Origin: CBDDFN01 sp965227065
GTDB taxonomy: Bacteria > Pseudomonadota > Alphaproteobacteria > SPJN01
Direction: 5' to 3'
DNA length: 64,000 nucleotides
Assembly: GCA_965227065.1 (NCBI GenBank)
Contig: CBDDFN010000014.1
Location: forward strand, 1-64,000
This document shows positions 9,417 to 17,251 of the stretch, one piece after another. The position numbers were made by a program, and so were the translations under genes. Position 1 is the stretch's first letter; every line of letters begins with the position of its first letter. The notes beneath the pieces were generated by a model that worked only from the letters and a program-made list of their open reading frames with translations, was not told where the DNA came from and ran no database searches.

Positions 9417-9760
9417 TGAGCCTTGTCATTTATCACAATCCCCGCTGTTCGAAGTCCCGCCAGACTTTGGCGTTGCTTGAAGACAAGGGGCTGTCGTTCG
9501 AGACCATCAAATATCTGGAAACCCCGCCGAGCGAAGCTGAATTGCGGGTGCTGTTTCAACAGCTCGGCCTTGAGGATGTGCGCGCCATGATGCGCACCAA
9601 GGAAGAGGCGTATAAAGAACTTGGGCTTAAAGATGCCGATGAGGATGGCTTGTTCGCGGCCATGGCGGCCAACCCGGTTTTGATTGAACGGCCCATCGTT
9701 GTTGCAGGCGATCAGGCGCGTCTGGGCCGTCCGCCGGAGCAGGTGCTGGAAATCCTCTAA
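9416..9760 (+). CDS. arsC: ArsC-family arsenate reductase-like protein
   Basis: This 114-residue thioredoxin-fold protein is of the glutaredoxin-dependent ArsC/Spx family. The active-site cysteine is Cys11 in YHNPRCSKSR. RTKEEAYKELGL and the RPIVVAG...LGRPPE block follow, as in ArsC. In E. coli the family reduces arsenate to arsenite with glutathione and glutaredoxin. No arsB or arsR gene is nearby, so a true arsenic role is not shown. Two consecutive ATGs exist (9413, overlapping the pyrD stop, and 9416); the second is better spaced from GGAGA at 9406-9410. The 3' end overlaps the convergent MATE gene by 4 nt. Confidence 0.85.
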   Translation: MSLVIYHNPRCSKSRQTLALLEDKGLSFETIKYLETPPSEAELRVLFQQLGLEDVRAMMRTKEEAYKELGLKDADEDGLFAAMAANPVLIERPIVVAGDQARLGRPPEQVLEIL

Positions 9761-11070
9761 GCAAAGGCGGCCCGTACCGATCTTTTCCAGGCCACCAATT
9801 GTGTGACCGCGCGGGCGACAAAGAACAGATTGAAGGTGAACCAGATGCCATGCCCGCCCCAAACCGGGACGGTCACCATCAGGCTCGTCAGATAGACCCC
9901 GAAGCTCACCATCATCCAGTTGCGCATGGCCCGCGTCGCCCCCATGCCGATGTAAAAACCGTCAAGCTGGAAACAGGTCGCTGCGACCAGAGGTTGAATG
10001 ATCAGCCAGGGCAGGAAGGTCATGGCGGTGGTGCGGACCGCCTCTGACGTGCTCATCACCACAATGATGCTTTCGCCCGCCAACGCCCACAGGGCTGCAA
10101 AGATGATCGCGGTGGCGCCCGCCCACAGGCTCGTCAAGCGAACGCCGCGGTGAAAATATGAGCGCCTTCGTGCACCGATGGCTTCCCCGGTCAGGGCCTC
10201 GGCGGCGATGGCAAAGCCGTCCATGCCGTAAGCGGCGATGGTCAGCAGGTTGAGCAAGATGGTGGTTGCTGCCAGTTCAACATCACCGAGCTTGGCGCTT
10301 TCGGCTGAAATCAACGCAAAAGCCGTCGCCAGAAACAAGGTGCGGATAAACAGATCACGATTGGTCAGCACGGTTTCGCGGATGGCATCCCAGGCAAATA
10401 GGCGGCCGGGGTTCCACCTGCCGCCAACCGATTTGAGGTCACGCGCCGCGAGGGCAAGGGCCGGCAGGAGCGTCGCCCATTCAGCAATGGCGCTGGCTGC
10501 TGCCACACCGCGCACGCCCCATCCCCATTTGAGGACAAACAGCAGATCAAGCGCGATGTTCACCCCATTGAGAAACAGTTGAAGCATCAGCACCCGGCTG
10601 GTCCGTTGCCGCCCCATGAACCAGCCCAGAAGCGCAAAATTGGCGAGCATGGCGGGGGCGCCCCACAGCCGCGTTCGGATATAGGTTTCGGCATGGCCTT
10701 CAACCGCCGCGCTTGCCTGAAACAGGCTGGCGGCGATCTGCCAGATCAGCGGGGCAGCCAGCATCAAGCCGGTTCCAAGCCCAAAGCCGATCAGGACCGA
10801 CCGGCCAAGGGCGGCGCGGATTTCGTCTGTATCGTTTGCCCCTTTTGCGCGCGCGGTCAAACCGGCCGTTCCGGCGCGAATGAAGGCAAACAACCAGATG
10901 ATATAGGTGGCAACGACGGTGCCGACGCCCACCCCGCCGATCAGCTCAGGAGCCCCCAACTGACCAACCACAGCGGTATCAACCGCGCCGACAAGCGGCA
11001 CAGTGGCATTGGACAGGGTGATCGGAACCGCGATCGCAAGAACGGTGCGGTGGGTGAGGGGTGCGGACAT
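9757..11070 (-). CDS. MATE family efflux transporter
   Basis: This is a polytopic inner-membrane protein of 437 residues with about twelve hydrophobic segments in two similar halves, characteristic of multidrug and toxin extrusion proteins. The N-terminal half has VPITLSNATVPLVGAVDTAVVGQLG, the conserved MATE segment with the PLVGAVDT turn. The second half has LTGEAIGARRR. MATE pumps export cationic drugs or metabolites in exchange for Na+ or H+. It most resembles the DinF-like branch. It is a single gene, divergent from the oxidoreductase gene and convergent with arsC. The substrate is unknown. Confidence 0.9.
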   Translation of the reverse strand: MSAPLTHRTVLAIAVPITLSNATVPLVGAVDTAVVGQLGAPELIGGVGVGTVVATYIIWLFAFIRAGTAGLTARAKGANDTDEIRAALGRSVLIGFGLGTGLMLAAPLIWQIAASLFQASAAVEGHAETYIRTRLWGAPAMLANFALLGWFMGRQRTSRVLMLQLFLNGVNIALDLLFVLKWGWGVRGVAAASAIAEWATLLPALALAARDLKSVGGRWNPGRLFAWDAIRETVLTNRDLFIRTLFLATAFALISAESAKLGDVELAATTILLNLLTIAAYGMDGFAIAAEALTGEAIGARRRSYFHRGVRLTSLWAGATAIIFAALWALAGESIIVVMSTSEAVRTTAMTFLPWLIIQPLVAATCFQLDGFYIGMGATRAMRNWMMVSFGVYLTSLMVTVPVWGGHGIWFTFNLFFVARAVTQLVAWKRSVRAAFA

Positions 11071-11123
11071 GGGGCGAGACTATTCGAGCTTGCGTGCGGC
11101 TGCATCTGTTTTAGGTTGGGGGC

Positions 11124-12098
11124 ATGGAACGCCCAGTTGAAATGATCGAGACTCTGATCGTCGGCGCCGGTGCCGCCGGGGCTATGGCCGCCCGAACGCT
11201 GGGAGAAGCCGGGCGGGAGGTTCGTGTGATTGAGGCCCTGCCGCGCGCCGGAGGTCGGCTGCAAAATGCCCGCATGGTGGCGATGTGCGGCGGTGATTTG
11301 AGCTTTGATCATGGCGGTCAGTTCATGACACTGCGTGACCCGGCCTTTCAGGCGCTCGCCGATCAAGCGCTGACGGACAAGGCGCTCGCCCCCCTCGGCC
11401 CCGTCGGAACGCTCAAGCGCGGCGTATGGTGTCCGCGCGAAAGCGAGCCGCGCTTTCGCGGCCGTCCAGATATGGCAAGTTTCATTGCCTGGCTGCTGCG
11501 CGGTGTCACCGTGGAAACCGGCACCACTCTTCAATCCATCACCAAGAGGGACGGGGTCTATCACTTAGCGACCAGCACAGGGGAGATCGCAGCCCGGTCC
11601 GTCATTCTTGCCGTGACCCCCGCGGCCCTGATGGGGCTGGGCTTTGCCGGACCCGGCGTGCGCTTTGATCCGTGCTGGGCGGTGTCACTGGCCTTTGATA
11701 CCCCGCTTAAAAGCCAGTTTGAAAGTTTTGAAATTCATGACTCCGCGCTCAGTTGGGCCGCGCGCCAACCTGCCTGGCGCGATGGGGAGCGGTTTGGCCG
11801 CGATCGCTGGGTGCTGCACCTGTCAGCCCCCTGGTCGGCGGCCAATCAGTCCGCTCCATCCGACTTTGTTTTGGACACCGCGCGGGCGGCCTTTGCCGAA
11901 GCATTGTGTGAAGAGGTGCCCGAACCGGCCTTTTCGTTCGTCCAGCTTTGGTCTGAGGCCAAAGTGGCTGAACCGCTTGGCCAATTGTGCTTTGCGCTGG
12001 ATGACGGTCTTGTCGCCTGCGGGGACTGGTGTCTGGATCGCCGGATCGAAGCCGCCCTGCTGTCGGGCCGGGCCGCAGCCCACACTGTTCTAGGCTGA
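11124..12098 (+). CDS. FAD-dependent amine oxidase-like / renalase-like oxidoreductase
   Basis: This 324-residue protein has an N-terminal dinucleotide-binding fold: GAGAAGAMAARTL gives the GxGxxG motif, followed by VRVIEALPRAGGR, the FAD ribose-binding and RAGGR motifs of amine oxidase-type flavoproteins. The middle has VILAVTPAALMGL, and the C-terminus has VACGDWCLDRRIEAALLSGRAAA, the second FAD contact. It resembles short NAD(P)/FAD-dependent proteins annotated as renalase-like. Substrate is not evident. Translation could begin at 11124 or at the in-frame ATG at 11142. The 3' end overlaps a convergent thioesterase gene by 9 nt. Confidence 0.8.
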   Translation: MERPVEMIETLIVGAGAAGAMAARTLGEAGREVRVIEALPRAGGRLQNARMVAMCGGDLSFDHGGQFMTLRDPAFQALADQALTDKALAPLGPVGTLKRGVWCPRESEPRFRGRPDMASFIAWLLRGVTVETGTTLQSITKRDGVYHLATSTGEIAARSVILAVTPAALMGLGFAGPGVRFDPCWAVSLAFDTPLKSQFESFEIHDSALSWAARQPAWRDGERFGRDRWVLHLSAPWSAANQSAPSDFVLDTARAAFAEALCEEVPEPAFSFVQLWSEAKVAEPLGQLCFALDDGLVACGDWCLDRRIEAALLSGRAAAHTVLG

Positions 12099-12551
12099 TT
12101 GTGTGTCGAGCATGAAATTGCCATGGGCGGTGGCGGTTAGCCGGTTCGGATCGGACTGCCATGCCTCAACCCGGACGCTTGCCACCCGACGGCCCTGCTT
12201 GGACACATGTGCCCGGCCATAGAGAGTTTCGGGCTTGCCGGTCGACAGATAATCAATCGTCAGGCTGATCGTCTTGGGCAGAAATTCACCCTGGCCGCGC
12301 CACAACATTTCGATGATCGCAGTCGTTTCAAGGAATGAGCCGATCACCCCGCCATGCAGTGCAGGCAAGCGCGCATTGCCGATCAGATGATCTGCAAAGG
12401 GGAGCATGGTTTCAACCACGTCATCTTTGATGCGCGCGGTGATGCCGACAAATTCAGTATAGGGAATGGCTTTGAGCAGGTCTTGCAAATGCTGTTCGGT
12501 CAGACCTTCGCCCGCGCGCGCATCGCGCACCAATTTGAGATAGTCGGTCAT
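12090..12551 (-). CDS. PaaI family hotdog thioesterase (second of a tandem pair)
   Basis: This hotdog-fold protein of 153 residues has the HGGVIGSFLETTAIIEML helix of the PaaI thioesterase group, which hydrolyses acyl- or aryl-CoA thioesters. The conserved ALHGG loop is at about residues 67-71. The ATG at 12551 overlaps the stop of the preceding paralogue by 4 nt, so the two are translated together; longer in-frame starts lie inside that gene. The two paralogues are only moderately similar and may form a heteromer or handle different acyl chains. Confidence 0.85.
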   Translation of the reverse strand: MTDYLKLVRDARAGEGLTEQHLQDLLKAIPYTEFVGITARIKDDVVETMLPFADHLIGNARLPALHGGVIGSFLETTAIIEMLWRGQGEFLPKTISLTIDYLSTGKPETLYGRAHVSKQGRRVASVRVEAWQSDPNRLTATAHGNFMLDTQSA

Positions 12552-13024
12552 TCGCCTTGCTCCTGCCGGGCGCTTTCCAAAACATCGGAATAAGGCGATT
12601 GCACCGGCTTGGCACGGTTGGCACCCAGCATGAAGGTGCCGGTACAATGGGCGACCGGATCACCGGGGTCGGTGGTGTAGGCATGGCCGCGCACAAAGGC
12701 GATCTGGCGGGTTTTCTTATAGCATTCGGTGATCGCGTGAATATCAGCCCCGGCTTCTGCAGGCCGCATATAATCGATCCGCAGGTCAAGCGTGGCGATG
12801 GGGGTGGGGTCATCCAGCGCTGAAACCACAGCCGCACCGCAAATATTGTCCAGAAAGGCGGTGACCGCCCCGCCATGCAAAACCCCGGTCAATGGATTGC
12901 CGACCAGCCGATCCTGATAGGGCAAAAGCGCCTCAATCCGGCCCTTTTCACCTTTGGTGATGGTCATTTGCAGTTCCTTGGCAAAAGGAACATGGCTGAT
13001 CAGATAGTGCGAACTCTCACCCAT
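12548..13024 (-). CDS. PaaI family hotdog thioesterase (first of a tandem pair)
   Basis: This is a 158-residue hotdog thioesterase. GVLHGGAVTAFLDNICGAAV is the signature helix with its active-site region, and IATLDLRIDYMRPAEAG follows as in the PaaI group. The C-terminal VAHCTGTFML strand completes the fold. It begins divergently from a TetR regulator 168 bp away, with a TGAC-N5-GTCA palindrome between, and overlaps the second thioesterase gene by 4 nt. Substrates are probably acyl- or phenylacetyl-type CoA esters, which is inference from family. Confidence 0.87.
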   Translation of the reverse strand: MGESSHYLISHVPFAKELQMTITKGEKGRIEALLPYQDRLVGNPLTGVLHGGAVTAFLDNICGAAVVSALDDPTPIATLDLRIDYMRPAEAGADIHAITECYKKTRQIAFVRGHAYTTDPGDPVAHCTGTFMLGANRAKPVQSPYSDVLESARQEQGE

Positions 13025-13069
13025 GATAAAATTTCAGCCCTTTCAAAGCCTTACATGCGATGCTAAAAA

Positions 13070-13082
13070 TGACATCACGTCA
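13070..13082. promoter_or_regulatory. Possible regulator site TGAC-N5-GTCA between thioesterase and TetR genes
   Basis: TGACATCACGTCA is a short inverted repeat within the 167-bp divergent region. A longer hairpin-forming repeat (CTGCGGC ... GCCGCAG) lies just downstream at about 13093-13117. TetR proteins usually bind such repeats near their own gene. The palindrome is short and unproven. Confidence 0.3.
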
Positions 13083-13191
13083 CGAAATTTCAGGCTGCGG
13101 CGGTACATCGCTGGCCGCAGCGTGTGCTCTAGCCTATAAAGCCGCCAAGCGGAAGGGTGAGGGGCAAGTTCAAGAGTGGGCCTTTTATAAG

Positions 13192-13842
13192 ATGACAGAT
13201 GTCAAAGACACGGTGGCGGAGCAGGCCAAGCCGATGCGGGTTTCGGGCAAGCGGGAGCGGACCAAGCGCGAAAACCGGGCGGCCATTCTGGCGGCAGCGC
13301 GCGAAGTGTTTGCCGAGCTTGGCTATGGCGAAACCACGGTGCGTGACATTATCCGCCGGACCGGTCTCGCCTCAGGCACGTTCTACAATTACTTCACCTC
13401 GAAAGAGGAAGTCTTTGAAGCGATTTCCGACGAATCAGCCCTGTTGATACGTCCCAAATTGCGCGAAGTGCGTTTGAATGCAGAAAGCTTTGACGCGTTT
13501 CTGCGCGGGTCTTTCCGAACCTTTTTTGACTATGCGATTGATGAGCGTGACACGTTCGACATGGTTCGCCGCAACACCGGCGCGATCCGGGTGCGCATGG
13601 ACACGCCCGAAATCGTACGCGGCTTTGACGAGCTTGAAAGCGACATTGAAAAAGCCATTGCCGAAGGGCTTTTGCCCGATGTCGATGCGGGTTATCTCGC
13701 CTCATCCATGATCGGGATTGCCTTTGAAGTGGCCGATCGCATGTTGCTGCGCGAACCGATTGATGTGGACGGCGCGGTCGATTTTGCGTCAACATTGTTC
13801 ATGGGCGGCGTGGACGCGCTCGCCAAGCAACAAAAACGCTAG
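13192..13842 (+). CDS. TetR/AcrR family transcriptional regulator
   Basis: This 216-residue regulator has an N-terminal TetR helix-turn-helix: RAAILAAAREVFAELGYGETTVRDIIRRTGLASGTFYNYF spans about residues 29-68 with the usual spacing. The helical ligand-binding domain that follows is of ordinary length. I took MTDVKD at 13192 as the start, since the in-frame sequence upstream from 13060 has no regulator-like content. It is divergent from the thioesterase pair and 50 nt upstream of a hydrolase-oxidoreductase pair, so it may control either. The ligand is unknown. Confidence 0.88.
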   Translation: MTDVKDTVAEQAKPMRVSGKRERTKRENRAAILAAAREVFAELGYGETTVRDIIRRTGLASGTFYNYFTSKEEVFEAISDESALLIRPKLREVRLNAESFDAFLRGSFRTFFDYAIDERDTFDMVRRNTGAIRVRMDTPEIVRGFDELESDIEKAIAEGLLPDVDAGYLASSMIGIAFEVADRMLLREPIDVDGAVDFASTLFMGGVDALAKQQKR

Positions 13843-13891
13843 ATAGCCGGGTGCGTTTCATGCCCGGCCAACAGGTTGGGGGCATGGGCCT

Positions 13892-14935
13892 ATGGGACTT
13901 CAACAGGCTGCACAAAGCTTTCTTGCGCGCCAATTGCTGAAATTGCCGGAACAGTGGCTGATCCGTCTTTCGGGCGGGGAGCGGTTGACGATACGCGGGC
14001 GTGTGCTTGATCCGCGCATCCAGTTCATCGCTGCACTTGCGGCGCGTCAGGATCCGATGGCGGGCATGCCGCCCCATCAGATGCGCACGGTGGCGTCGGA
14101 AACCATGGCAATGCTTGAAGGCCCGATGCGGCCTCTGGCCAAAATCGACCAGCGCAAAATTCCGGGTCCCGAAATGGAAATCCCGGTGCGCATTTATACG
14201 CCGCAAGGACTGGCGGACGCGAACAATCCCGGCTTTGTCTATTTTCACCAGGGTGGCTGTGTGATCGGCAATCCCGACTGGTGCGAAACCTTCTGTTCCA
14301 TGCTCGCCGATACCGCGAAAGCCGTTGTCATGTCGGTCGATTACCGGCTTGCGCCGGAACATAAATTTCCCGCCGCCCATGATGATTCGGTAGCCGCCTA
14401 TGAATGGATGGTCGCGAATGCTGAAGAATTCAAGATCGATCCCGCCAATATCGGGGTTGGTGGCGATTCAGCCGGCGGCAATCTGTCAGCGGGCATCACA
14501 CTTGCGATGAAACACAAGGGTGGGCAAATGCCGGCCTTCCAGCTTTTGATCTATCCCTGGCTGACGGTGGCCGAGCGGTTCGCCAGCCATAGCGAGTTTG
14601 GCGAGACCTTCCCGCTCAACACCGCCCTGATTGAGTTCTTCACCGAACATTATGTCCCTGAAGGCACGGACGAAACCGATTGGCGGCTGTCGCCCTTGTC
14701 GGCGCCCGATCATTCGGGTCTTCCCCCGGCCTTGATTGCCACCGCGGGCTTTGATCCGATTTCCGATGAAGGGGAAAATTACGCCAAGAAGCTTGAGGCA
14801 GCCGGGGTGCCGGTCACCTATCGCTGTTATGAGCATCTCAGCCATTCCTTTACCGCCATGTCCGGTACGGTTCCTGCGGCCAAAGACGCGCTGGAACAGC
14901 TGGCACAGGAGACCAAGCAGGCTCTGCAAGGCTGA
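13892..14935 (+). CDS. Alpha/beta hydrolase fold-3 (hormone-sensitive lipase family)
   Basis: This 347-residue esterase-like protein has the nucleophile elbow GGDSAGG with Ser193, an acidic residue in GFDPISDEG, and a histidine in LSHSFTAM near the C-terminus, in the order expected of the hormone-sensitive lipase family. The oxyanion-hole motif normally reads HGGG; here it is HQGGC (around residue 119). The substrate is likely a short-chain ester. The stop and the start of the oxidoreductase gene overlap by one base (TGATG), so the two are translationally coupled. A TetR gene precedes it by 50 nt. Confidence 0.87.
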   Translation: MGLQQAAQSFLARQLLKLPEQWLIRLSGGERLTIRGRVLDPRIQFIAALAARQDPMAGMPPHQMRTVASETMAMLEGPMRPLAKIDQRKIPGPEMEIPVRIYTPQGLADANNPGFVYFHQGGCVIGNPDWCETFCSMLADTAKAVVMSVDYRLAPEHKFPAAHDDSVAAYEWMVANAEEFKIDPANIGVGGDSAGGNLSAGITLAMKHKGGQMPAFQLLIYPWLTVAERFASHSEFGETFPLNTALIEFFTEHYVPEGTDETDWRLSPLSAPDHSGLPPALIATAGFDPISDEGENYAKKLEAAGVPVTYRCYEHLSHSFTAMSGTVPAAKDALEQLAQETKQALQG

Positions 14936-15918
14936 TGCGGGTAGCAGAAATCTTTGAGCTGGGTTCGGATTTTTCGGGCCTGCGGATTGTTGAGCGCGCC
15001 GCACCGCATCCCGGACCGGGCGAGCTGCGTGTGGCCGTTCGGGCCGCCGCGCTCAACTTCCCTGATATTTTGATGGCCCAGGGTCTTTATCAGCTTAAAC
15101 CCGATCTGCCATTCACGCCGGGTCTGGAAGGCGCAGGCGAAATTGTTGAGCTGGGTGAGGGGGTCGAAGGCTGGACGGTGGGCGACCGGGTCATGCTGGG
15201 CAGCCGCTTTGGCATGATTGCCGAGCAGTTGGTCCTGCCTGCCAATACAGTGCGCGCCATGCCGCCGGGCTTTTCCTTTGCCGAAGCGGCAGGCTTTACC
15301 ACCATTGCGCTCACTGCCTATGTCGCGCTGGTGCGCCGGGCCGCTTTGCAGGCCGGTGAAACCTTGCTGGTCCATGGTGCGGCGGGCGGTGTGGGATCAG
15401 CCGCGATCATGCTGGGCAAACATTTGGGCGCGACCGTGATCGCAACCGCAAGCAGCCCGGAAAAGCGGGCCTTCGCGACACAGATCGGGGCCGATCATGC
15501 GCTTCACAGTGCCAGCGAGTTTCGTCTGGCGGTGAAGGAGCTGACCGGCGGGCGCGGAGCTGACGTGATTTTTGATCCCGTCGGCGGGGATGTGTTTGAC
15601 CAGTCCGTGCGCGCCATCGGATTTGATGGCCGCTTGCTGGTAATCGGCTTTGCCGGGGGCCGCATCCCCGAATTGCCGGTCAACAAGGCTCTGATAAAAG
15701 GCTTTTCGGTTATGGGGGTGCGCGCGGGGGAATATGGCCGTCAGTTCCCCGCCAAGGGGCGGGAAAATATGGCCGCCCTTGATGACCTTGCCGCCCAAGG
15801 GGTGATGAAGCCCGTCATTGGCAAAAGCTTCGCGCTTGATCAGCTTCATGACGCCTATCGCGAATTGTCCGAACGCCGGGCGCTCGGCAAGGTGGTCATC
15901 ACGATGGGTCGCGATTAA
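14935..15918 (+). CDS. NADPH:quinone oxidoreductase-like zinc-independent MDR protein
   Basis: This is a 327-residue medium-chain dehydrogenase/reductase of the quinone oxidoreductase branch. The N-terminal GroES-like domain has AALNFPDILMAQGLYQ and the PGLEGAGEIVELGEG segment. The nucleotide-binding domain has HGAAGGVGSAAIMLGK. The zinc-binding cysteines of alcohol dehydrogenases are absent, as in this branch. It reduces quinones or enones with NADPH. It overlaps the upstream hydrolase gene by one base and its 3' end overlaps the convergent ligase-like gene by 20 bp. A second, similar gene occurs at 49.9 kb. Confidence 0.88.
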   Translation: MRVAEIFELGSDFSGLRIVERAAPHPGPGELRVAVRAAALNFPDILMAQGLYQLKPDLPFTPGLEGAGEIVELGEGVEGWTVGDRVMLGSRFGMIAEQLVLPANTVRAMPPGFSFAEAAGFTTIALTAYVALVRRAALQAGETLLVHGAAGGVGSAAIMLGKHLGATVIATASSPEKRAFATQIGADHALHSASEFRLAVKELTGGRGADVIFDPVGGDVFDQSVRAIGFDGRLLVIGFAGGRIPELPVNKALIKGFSVMGVRAGEYGRQFPAKGRENMAALDDLAAQGVMKPVIGKSFALDQLHDAYRELSERRALGKVVITMGRD

Positions 15919-17251
15919 ACCGGGCGCGAATAGCGCTTAAGGAATCAGCGGGCTTGTCGGCCACCCGTTCAATGCGCGGCTCATAAAGCACAAAGCCGGC
16001 CGTCCGGCGCGGTGCCGGCCGCAAGGCCGTCGCACTGACCTCCAGCACCAGCGGCGCGCTTTGCTCGATCTCATGAACAGGACCGTGCTTGGCCACCGTG
16101 TGGGACTTCACATGGGCCTTGATGGCCTGCAGCGTCTTGCCGTCTTCAGGCGGCGGCGCTTCGCCAAGCCGGGCCATGCCCTGGCCCCAGTCAATGCCCA
16201 GCCCCGCCGCGCCCCGTTGCCACGACAAGAGATAAAGCCGTGCGCTCTGGCGAACCGGCGGCACAACCGTCCAGGCCAGTTCTGCGTCGCCATATGCTGC
16301 ATCAGCGGATTTATGGATTGTCCCGAAGGCGAGCTTGTGCGGCGTGGCCCGATCGTATGCTGTGCGTTGAAACGGGGCCAGAAGGTCGAGGCCATCAAGC
16401 TGGGCGATCCGGTCCTTATAGGGTTGCGCCGTGATGTCGGTCCCGCCCGATACCAGCAAATCGGTGATTTCAATGGCCGGACAGTCTTTGGGCTTAAGCG
16501 CGCTTTTGGCTTTGCGCCGCAGGGCGGTCTGCTCACTGTCCTGGGCCAGCATCACCGCCTCGACCTGGGTGAAGGGCGGCAACAGCCGCGCAATCTGGGC
16601 CATGCCCGCAAGCGCCTCACCGCGCGCTGTGTAAGCGGACGGGCTGGGATCGCTGGCGATGATAAGCTTGATGCCGCGCCAGTTCCACTCAGGCTGGCCA
16701 TCGAGGGTTGATTGCTCACTGCGCACCACCGAATGGGCAAGGCGGAAACCGTAAGGGGGAAGCGCATCGCCATGCCAGCCCGCTGCGGCGTCCTCTAAAG
16801 ACTGCCCAATGGCCAGCGCCGCCGCCAGAATGGCTGCGCGCGGAGTGAGTGGCGGGCGCCATTTGCCTGCCACCATCGCAAACAAGACCGGCCGGTGCTG
16901 GTGCGGCGTTGCCGTGAACAGGTCAGCCACCTCATCGCGGGATGCGGTGGCAAGCCAGTCTGCATCGACGGCCCGGTTGCCCGATGGCGCATGAGGCCAC
17001 AACAACGCCAATGCCTCGGCTTCATCGCCGCAATAGTCTTGGCTCACCGCAAGCTGTTCGGAGTCGCAATGGGATTTCAGAAAGGCGAGCAGCTCTTTCT
17101 TCGGCATGCTGACACGGGCCTGTTCCCCGCTCAGAACTTTGAGCGTGGCGCGTGCCGATGGGCTGCCCTTCAACGCCAGCCCGGCAAACTGCGCCTGATC
17201 GGCTTCGCTCCGCTGCGCCTCAAGCCCGGCAATGAGGTCAAACAGGTCCAT
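15899..17251 (-). CDS. Degenerate ATP-dependent DNA ligase homologue (catalytic motifs lost) in the ligase-Lhr-exonuclease-PdeM cluster
   Basis: By position this 450-residue protein is the ligase of the ligase-associated DNA repair cluster, and segments along its length still match that family from memory: QDYCGDEAEALALLWP near the N-terminus, the ITDLLVSGGTDI stretch, and the C-terminal oligonucleotide-binding part with VKSHTVAKHGPVHEI and LEVSATALRPAPRRTAG. The catalytic motifs are gone. The acceptor motif KxDG reads NWRG (16673-16684, Asn190 in place of lysine), DGE reads EAV, EGxMLK reads FGTIHK, and the final KxK region reads WTVVPP. It should not form a ligase-AMP intermediate. The frame is intact and long, suggesting a retained structural or DNA-binding role rather than a decaying gene. 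The ATG at 17251 overlaps the exonuclease stop by one base (TGATG). Family placement is inferred from context plus residual similarity. Confidence 0.75.
   Translation of the reverse strand: MDLFDLIAGLEAQRSEADQAQFAGLALKGSPSARATLKVLSGEQARVSMPKKELLAFLKSHCDSEQLAVSQDYCGDEAEALALLWPHAPSGNRAVDADWLATASRDEVADLFTATPHQHRPVLFAMVAGKWRPPLTPRAAILAAALAIGQSLEDAAAGWHGDALPPYGFRLAHSVVRSEQSTLDGQPEWNWRGIKLIIASDPSPSAYTARGEALAGMAQIARLLPPFTQVEAVMLAQDSEQTALRRKAKSALKPKDCPAIEITDLLVSGGTDITAQPYKDRIAQLDGLDLLAPFQRTAYDRATPHKLAFGTIHKSADAAYGDAELAWTVVPPVRQSARLYLLSWQRGAAGLGIDWGQGMARLGEAPPPEDGKTLQAIKAHVKSHTVAKHGPVHEIEQSAPLVLEVSATALRPAPRRTAGFVLYEPRIERVADKPADSLSAIRARFNRDPS

Noticed and set aside
9416..9760. An arsenic resistance operon
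   Set aside because: Only an ArsC-like gene is present; arsB, acr3 and arsR are absent nearby.
15899..17251. Treating the ligase-like gene as a simple decaying pseudogene
   Set aside because: The frame is unbroken over 450 codons, keeps terminal domain similarity and is coupled to the exonuclease, which speaks for retention.
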